64,000 nucleotides of DNA from Pseudoxanthomonas helianthi (lineage in GTDB: Bacteria; Pseudomonadota; Gammaproteobacteria; Xanthomonadales; Xanthomonadaceae). Each line of letters starts with the position of its first letter. The first letter of the stretch is position 1. The notes below the pieces were generated by a model. It saw nothing but the letters and a program-made list of their open reading frames with translations, was not told the origin of the DNA and did no database searches. Positions 60,367 through 64,000 of this stretch are shown here, piece after piece. The position numbers and the translations under genes were made by a program. The stretch is from positions 124,413 to 188,412 of the forward strand of contig NZ_JAGKTC010000001.1 of the NCBI RefSeq assembly GCF_017939625.1, written 5' to 3'.

Positions 60367-62100
60367 ATGTCCAGCGTCGCCGACCGTTCCATGCCCCCGC
60401 CCGCCCGCACCGATTTCCTCGGCCACCCCAAGGGCGTCTTCGTCTGCTTCTTCACCGAGATGTGGGAGCGCTTCTCCTTCTACGGAATGAAGGCGCTGTT
60501 GCTGCTGTACTTGCTGAAGCACCATCGCTTCAACGACGACGGCGGCTACGACCTGATCGGCGCCTACGGCGGACTGGTCTACGCGGTGCCGGTGATCGGC
60601 GGCCTGGTCGCGGATCGTTGGCTGGGCATGCGCAAGTCGGTGCTGTTCGGCGGCGTGCTGCTGGTGCTGGGCCACCTGGGCATGGCGGTGGAAGGCGAAC
60701 AGGCACGATTGGTCAACGGCGTGGTGGTGCGCGACGAAGGCGCGCTGCAGGTGTTCTACCTGTCGCTGGCGCTGATCGTGATGGGCGTGGGTTTCCTCAA
60801 ACCGAACATCTCGACCATCGTCGGACGCCTTTACGCCGCTGACGATCCGCGCCGCGATTCCGGCTTCACCCTGTTCTATGCCGGCATCAACGTCGGCGGC
60901 CTGTTCGCGGGACTGGTCTGCGCTTTCCTTGGCGAAACCTATGGCTGGAAATACGGCTTCGGCGCCGCCGGCGTCGGCATGCTGGCCGGGCTGGCGATGT
61001 TCCTGTGGGGGCAGAAATACCTGCAAGGCCACGCCGAACCGCCCGCCCCGGCGAAGCTGCGCGAACGCGTCGCCCTGCTGCCGCGCGAGGCATGGATCTA
61101 CCTGCTGTCGCTCGCCGGGGTCGCCGTGGTGTGGCAGTTGATCCAGCGCACCTGGACGGTGCAGGGTGCGATGCACCTGGTCGCGGCGGCTTTCGGCGCA
61201 TGGTTCGTCTGGTTCCTGGCCAAGCACTGCAATCGTGTGCAGCGCCAGCAGATGATCGCGCTGCTGGTGACGATCCTGTTCGTGCTGGTGTTCTTCACCC
61301 TGTACGAGCAGAGCTACGGTTCGTGGGTGACCTTCAGCGATCGCCTGATGACCAAGGACATGTTCCCATCGCTGGTCAGCGATGCCAGCGGCACCCTGCC
61401 GTGGTCGCTTTTCATGATGGCGGCGACGCCGGCGCTGATGGTGGTCGCGCTGCGCGCCAGCGACCGGGGCAACGCGCGCCTGGCCCGCGCCATGGTCTGG
61501 CTGCTGGTCCTGGCGATGACCGCGGCGTGCTTCCGCGACGTGGTGCTGGTGCCGCAGACCGCGGGTTCACTGACCTTCCTCGGCTCGTTCTTCATCGTCG
61601 TGCTGTCGCCGCTGTTCGCCTGGCTGTGGCCGTGGCTGGAACGGCGCGGGCGCAATCCGGGTAAGCCGCTGAAGAGCGCCATCGGCCTGCTGTTCGCGGG
61701 CTTGGCCTTCCTGCCGCTGCTGGCCGCGGCGAAGTTCGCGGGCGGCGGCGCGCAGGCCAGCGTGTGGTGGCTGGTGCTGGCCTACCTGCTGCTGGAAATC
61801 GGCGAAATGTGCCTGTCGCCGATCGGGCTGTCCGCGGTGACCCAGTTGTCGGTCGCGCGCGTGGTCGGACTGATGATGGGCGGCTTCTGGCTGGCCACCG
61901 CCTATTCGGAAACCCTGGCCGCACAGTTCGGCAAGCTGGCTTCGATCGACATCCCCGAAGGCGCCACGATCGATTTCGCCAGTGCTGCGACGAAGTACGC
62001 CAACCTGTTCCAGCTACTGCTGTGGATCGGCCTCGGTTGCGCCCTGCTCGCCCTCGTCGTCGCGCCGTTGCTGCGGCGGATGATGCATGGGGTGAGATAG
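60367..62100 (+). CDS. POT family proton-dependent di/tripeptide transporter
   Basis: A 577-residue MFS protein with the POT signature ExxER (FTEMWERFSFYGMKALLLLYLL), SLALIVMGVGFLKPNISTIVGRLY and SGFTLFYAGINVGGLFAGLVCAFLGETYGWKYGFG, and about 12-14 helices. The late signature FYTLYEQ reads FFTLYEQSYGSW. It imports di- and tripeptides with protons. The ATG at 60367 lies 35 bases after a TATACT sequence at 60330-60335, a possible -10. Confidence 0.93.
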   Translation: MSSVADRSMPPPARTDFLGHPKGVFVCFFTEMWERFSFYGMKALLLLYLLKHHRFNDDGGYDLIGAYGGLVYAVPVIGGLVADRWLGMRKSVLFGGVLLVLGHLGMAVEGEQARLVNGVVVRDEGALQVFYLSLALIVMGVGFLKPNISTIVGRLYAADDPRRDSGFTLFYAGINVGGLFAGLVCAFLGETYGWKYGFGAAGVGMLAGLAMFLWGQKYLQGHAEPPAPAKLRERVALLPREAWIYLLSLAGVAVVWQLIQRTWTVQGAMHLVAAAFGAWFVWFLAKHCNRVQRQQMIALLVTILFVLVFFTLYEQSYGSWVTFSDRLMTKDMFPSLVSDASGTLPWSLFMMAATPALMVVALRASDRGNARLARAMVWLLVLAMTAACFRDVVLVPQTAGSLTFLGSFFIVVLSPLFAWLWPWLERRGRNPGKPLKSAIGLLFAGLAFLPLLAAAKFAGGGAQASVWWLVLAYLLLEIGEMCLSPIGLSAVTQLSVARVVGLMMGGFWLATAYSETLAAQFGKLASIDIPEGATIDFASAATKYANLFQLLLWIGLGCALLALVVAPLLRRMMHGVR

Positions 62101-62104
62101 CCGG

Positions 62105-63001
62105 TCAGACGCCGAAGGAATCCATTACTCGCGACAATCCCTGTCGCCACTCCGGCAGGTCGATGGCGAAGTCGTGCGCCAGCTTCGATGTATCGAGGCA
62201 CGAATAGGCTGGCCGGCGCGCAGGCGTCGGATAATCGGCGGTTGCGATCGGAGTCACCACGGACTTGCGTTCGATCAGCCCGCGCATGAACGCCTCGTCG
62301 ACGATGGTTGCGGCAAAGCCGTGCCAGCTGGTCTCTCCCGTCGCAGTGAGATGCCACGTGCCCGATGCGCGGAATGGCCGGGTGAGAACGGTCGCCGTGA
62401 CGTCGGCGATCAGCGCCGCCGGTGTCGGCGTGCCAACCTGGTCGGCGACCACGCGCAACTCGTCGCGCTCCTTGGCCAGGCGCAGCATCGTCAACATGAA
62501 GTTCTTGCCGTGCGCCGCGTAGACCCAGGCCGTGCGAAAGATCATGTGCCGGCACCCGGACTCACGGATCGCCTGCTCTCCCGCCAGCTTGCTTTCTCCA
62601 TAGACGCCGAGTGGCGCGGTCGGATCGTCCACGCGATACGGGCGCGTGCCGCTGCCGTCGAACACATAGTCGGTCGAATAATGCACCAGCAACGCATCGC
62701 GTTGAGCGCAGGCGCGAGAGAGTACGCCCGGCGCTTCGGCATTGGCGCGGAACGCCGCGTCGCGGTCGCTTTCCGCGCGATCCACTGCCGTGTAAGCCGC
62801 GGCGTTGACCACGATATCCGGCGCAACGCGCTCGACCAGTGCGGCCAGCGACCCCGGTTGGTCGAAGTCGCCGACCTCGCATGCAACGGCTCCGGACAGT
62901 TGTCCATTGCGCGTGGCGCACACGATGTCGCCCAATTGTGCCAGGCTACGGCGCAGCTCGCGGCCGACCTGACCGTTGGCGCCCAGCAGCAGGATCTTCA
63001 T
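62105..63001 (-). CDS. rfbD: dTDP-4-dehydrorhamnose reductase
   Basis: A 298-residue SDR with LLLGANGQVGRELRRSLAQ for NADPH, NAAAYTAVDRAESD, VHYSTDYVFDGSG, the catalytic YGESK (Tyr/Lys pair) and FRTAWVYAAHGKNF. It makes dTDP-L-rhamnose in the last step of the pathway that supplies LPS and exopolysaccharide. Its ATG overlaps the rfbC stop (ATGA). It converges with the POT gene, whose stop is only four bases away. Confidence 0.96.
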   Translation of the reverse strand: MKILLLGANGQVGRELRRSLAQLGDIVCATRNGQLSGAVACEVGDFDQPGSLAALVERVAPDIVVNAAAYTAVDRAESDRDAAFRANAEAPGVLSRACAQRDALLVHYSTDYVFDGSGTRPYRVDDPTAPLGVYGESKLAGEQAIRESGCRHMIFRTAWVYAAHGKNFMLTMLRLAKERDELRVVADQVGTPTPAALIADVTATVLTRPFRASGTWHLTATGETSWHGFAATIVDEAFMRGLIERKSVVTPIATADYPTPARRPAYSCLDTSKLAHDFAIDLPEWRQGLSRVMDSFGV

Positions 63002-63555
63002 GCGGCGTAGATGGGCAGTCGTTCTTGCGGAACATCGGCAAGGAACGGGGCCTTCGCATCCTTGCCGGACAGCAACGGTTCGGACACCGGCCAATCGATG
63101 GCGAGGTCAGCATCGTCCCAGCGGATGTTCGCATCCGCCGACGGATCGTAGGTGGCGGTGCACAGGTAGGTGAACAACGCGCGCTCGCTGAGCACGACGA
63201 AGCCGTGGGCGAAACCTTCGGGGATCCAGAAATGCCGCTTGTTTTCCGCGCTCAGCAACACCGCCGTCCACTTGCCGTAATGCGGCGACCCGCGGCGGAT
63301 ATCGACGGCAACGTCCCAGACCTCGCCCTCCAGCACCGACACGTACTTGCCCTGCGGCTTCGGCCACTGGTAATGCAAGCCACGCAACACGCCACGGGCC
63401 GAAGAAGACACGTTGCCCTGTACGAATGCCGGCTGCAGTCCGTGCTGCGCCAGCTTGTCGCTGTTGAAGGACTCGTAGAAGAATCCGCGATCGTCGCCGA
63501 ACACTTGCGGCTCGAGCACGAGGCAGCCGGGCAGATCGGTTTCGACGACCTTCAC
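62998..63555 (-). CDS. rfbC: dTDP-4-dehydrorhamnose 3,5-epimerase
   Basis: A 185-residue RmlC cupin with PGCLVLEPQVFGDDRGFFYESFN, VSSSARGVLRGLHYQWP with the catalytic His, KYVSVLEGEVWDVAVDIRRGSP and FWIPEGFAHGFVVLSE. It epimerises dTDP-4-keto-6-deoxyglucose at C3 and C5. The start is a GTG overlapping the rfbA stop (GTGA), so the N-terminus reads M/V-K-V-V-E-T-D. The gene is fully coupled in rfbA-rfbC-rfbD. Confidence 0.95.
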   Translation of the reverse strand: MKVVETDLPGCLVLEPQVFGDDRGFFYESFNSDKLAQHGLQPAFVQGNVSSSARGVLRGLHYQWPKPQGKYVSVLEGEVWDVAVDIRRGSPHYGKWTAVLLSAENKRHFWIPEGFAHGFVVLSERALFTYLCTATYDPSADANIRWDDADLAIDWPVSEPLLSGKDAKAPFLADVPQERLPIYAA

Positions 63556-64000
63556 GGCACGTAACCTTGTTCCGGCAAAGCCATCAGGTACTGGCCATAG
63601 CCGTTCTTGATCAACGGCTTGGCCAATACGAACAACTGTTCGCGATCGATCCAGCCATTGTTGTAAGCGATCTCTTCCGGGCAAGCCACGCGCAAACCCT
63701 GGCGCGCTTCGATGGTCTCGATGTAGTTGGCCGCTTCCAGCAGCGACTGGTGGGTACCCGTATCCAGCCACGCATAACCGCGTCCCAGGCGTTCCAGATG
63801 CAGCGAATTCTCGGCCAGGTAGCACTTGTTGAGATCGGTGATTTCCAGTTCGCCGCGAGGCGAAGGCTGCAACGACGCGGCGAATTCCGGGGCGCGGCCA
63901 TCGTAGAAATACAGCCCGGTCACGGCGTAGTGAGAACGCGGCTGCGCCGGCTTTTCTTCAAGGCCCACCACCTTGCCGTCGGCGTCGAATTCGGCCACGC
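63552..64000 (-). CDS. rfbA: Glucose-1-phosphate thymidylyltransferase, C-terminal part (cut by window edge)
   Basis: The last ~149 residues of RmlA: GKVVGLEEKPAQPRSHYAVTGLYFYDGRAPEFAASLQPSPRGELEITDLNKCYLAE, WLDTGTHQSLLEAANYIETIEARQGLRVACPEEIAYNNGWI, and PLIKNGYGQYLMALPE at the end. RmlA makes dTDP-glucose from glucose 1-phosphate and dTTP, the first step of the rhamnose pathway. The N-terminal nucleotidyltransferase half lies beyond the right edge. rfbB, normally first, is presumably further right. Confidence 0.94.
   Translation of the reverse strand, partial: VAEFDADGKVVGLEEKPAQPRSHYAVTGLYFYDGRAPEFAASLQPSPRGELEITDLNKCYLAENSLHLERLGRGYAWLDTGTHQSLLEAANYIETIEARQGLRVACPEEIAYNNGWIDREQLFVLAKPLIKNGYGQYLMALPEQGYVP

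Overview
The window looks like a chromosomal segment of a high-GC gammaproteobacterium of the Xanthomonadaceae (Lysobacter, Luteimonas, Thermomonas or Pseudoxanthomonas type). Reasons: strong G/C third-position bias in nearly all genes, an Oar-like TonB-dependent receptor, GTP-dependent PEP carboxykinase, a petABC-sspA-sspB block, a miaB / ybeZ-ybeY-corC group, Trm112-nadC-DUF3301, and many inverted REP-like intergenic repeats. The genus is inference. I see no rRNA, CRISPR array, integrase, insertion sequence or prophage. There is one tRNA, for Asn.

Layout. 0-8 kb: probable polyamine/amine catabolism (DAO-type FAD oxidoreductase coupled to a TolC-like outer-membrane gene cut by the left edge, two-domain GNAT, class III aminotransferase, Lrp regulator, minimal AraC regulator, M20D amidohydrolase, two-domain cupin). 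8.4-14.7 kb: tRNA-Asn, then a minor-pilin operon fimT-pilW-pilX-pilV transcribed leftward with pilE divergent. The last gene is a very large, Cys/His-containing PilV-like prepilin, and no pilY1 is present. 14.7-19.8 kb: ppnN and an Oar-type TonB receptor. 19.8-26.8 kb: housekeeping and stress genes (grxD-SDR-marC coupled operon, sodB, purEK, Trm112-nadC-DUF3301, sspAB). 26.9-30.7 kb: cytochrome bc1 operon and a lytic transglycosylase. 30.8-42 kb: miaB, a TetR-controlled HlyD/ABC efflux operon with an AT-rich candidate operator, then ybeZ-ybeY-corC. 42-48 kb: DUF4105 membrane protein, GH97 glycosidase, CorA, GNAT, serine hydrolase. 48-62 kb: CstA/YbdD, GST, pckG, a secreted GYWK-motif protein, DUF819 permease, S9 peptidase, and divergent OPT and POT transporters, which suggests growth on peptides with gluconeogenesis. 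62-64 kb: dTDP-rhamnose genes rmlA-C-D, running off the right edge.

Many adjacent genes are translationally coupled by ATGA, GTGA or TGATG overlaps, which fixes several starts. I did not find an obviously undescribed defence or mobile system. The most unusual items are the large Cys-rich prepilin with its pilY1-free operon, the secreted GYWK protein, REP elements used as coding sequence at an ABC-transporter gene junction, and the AT-rich palindrome in front of the TetR gene.
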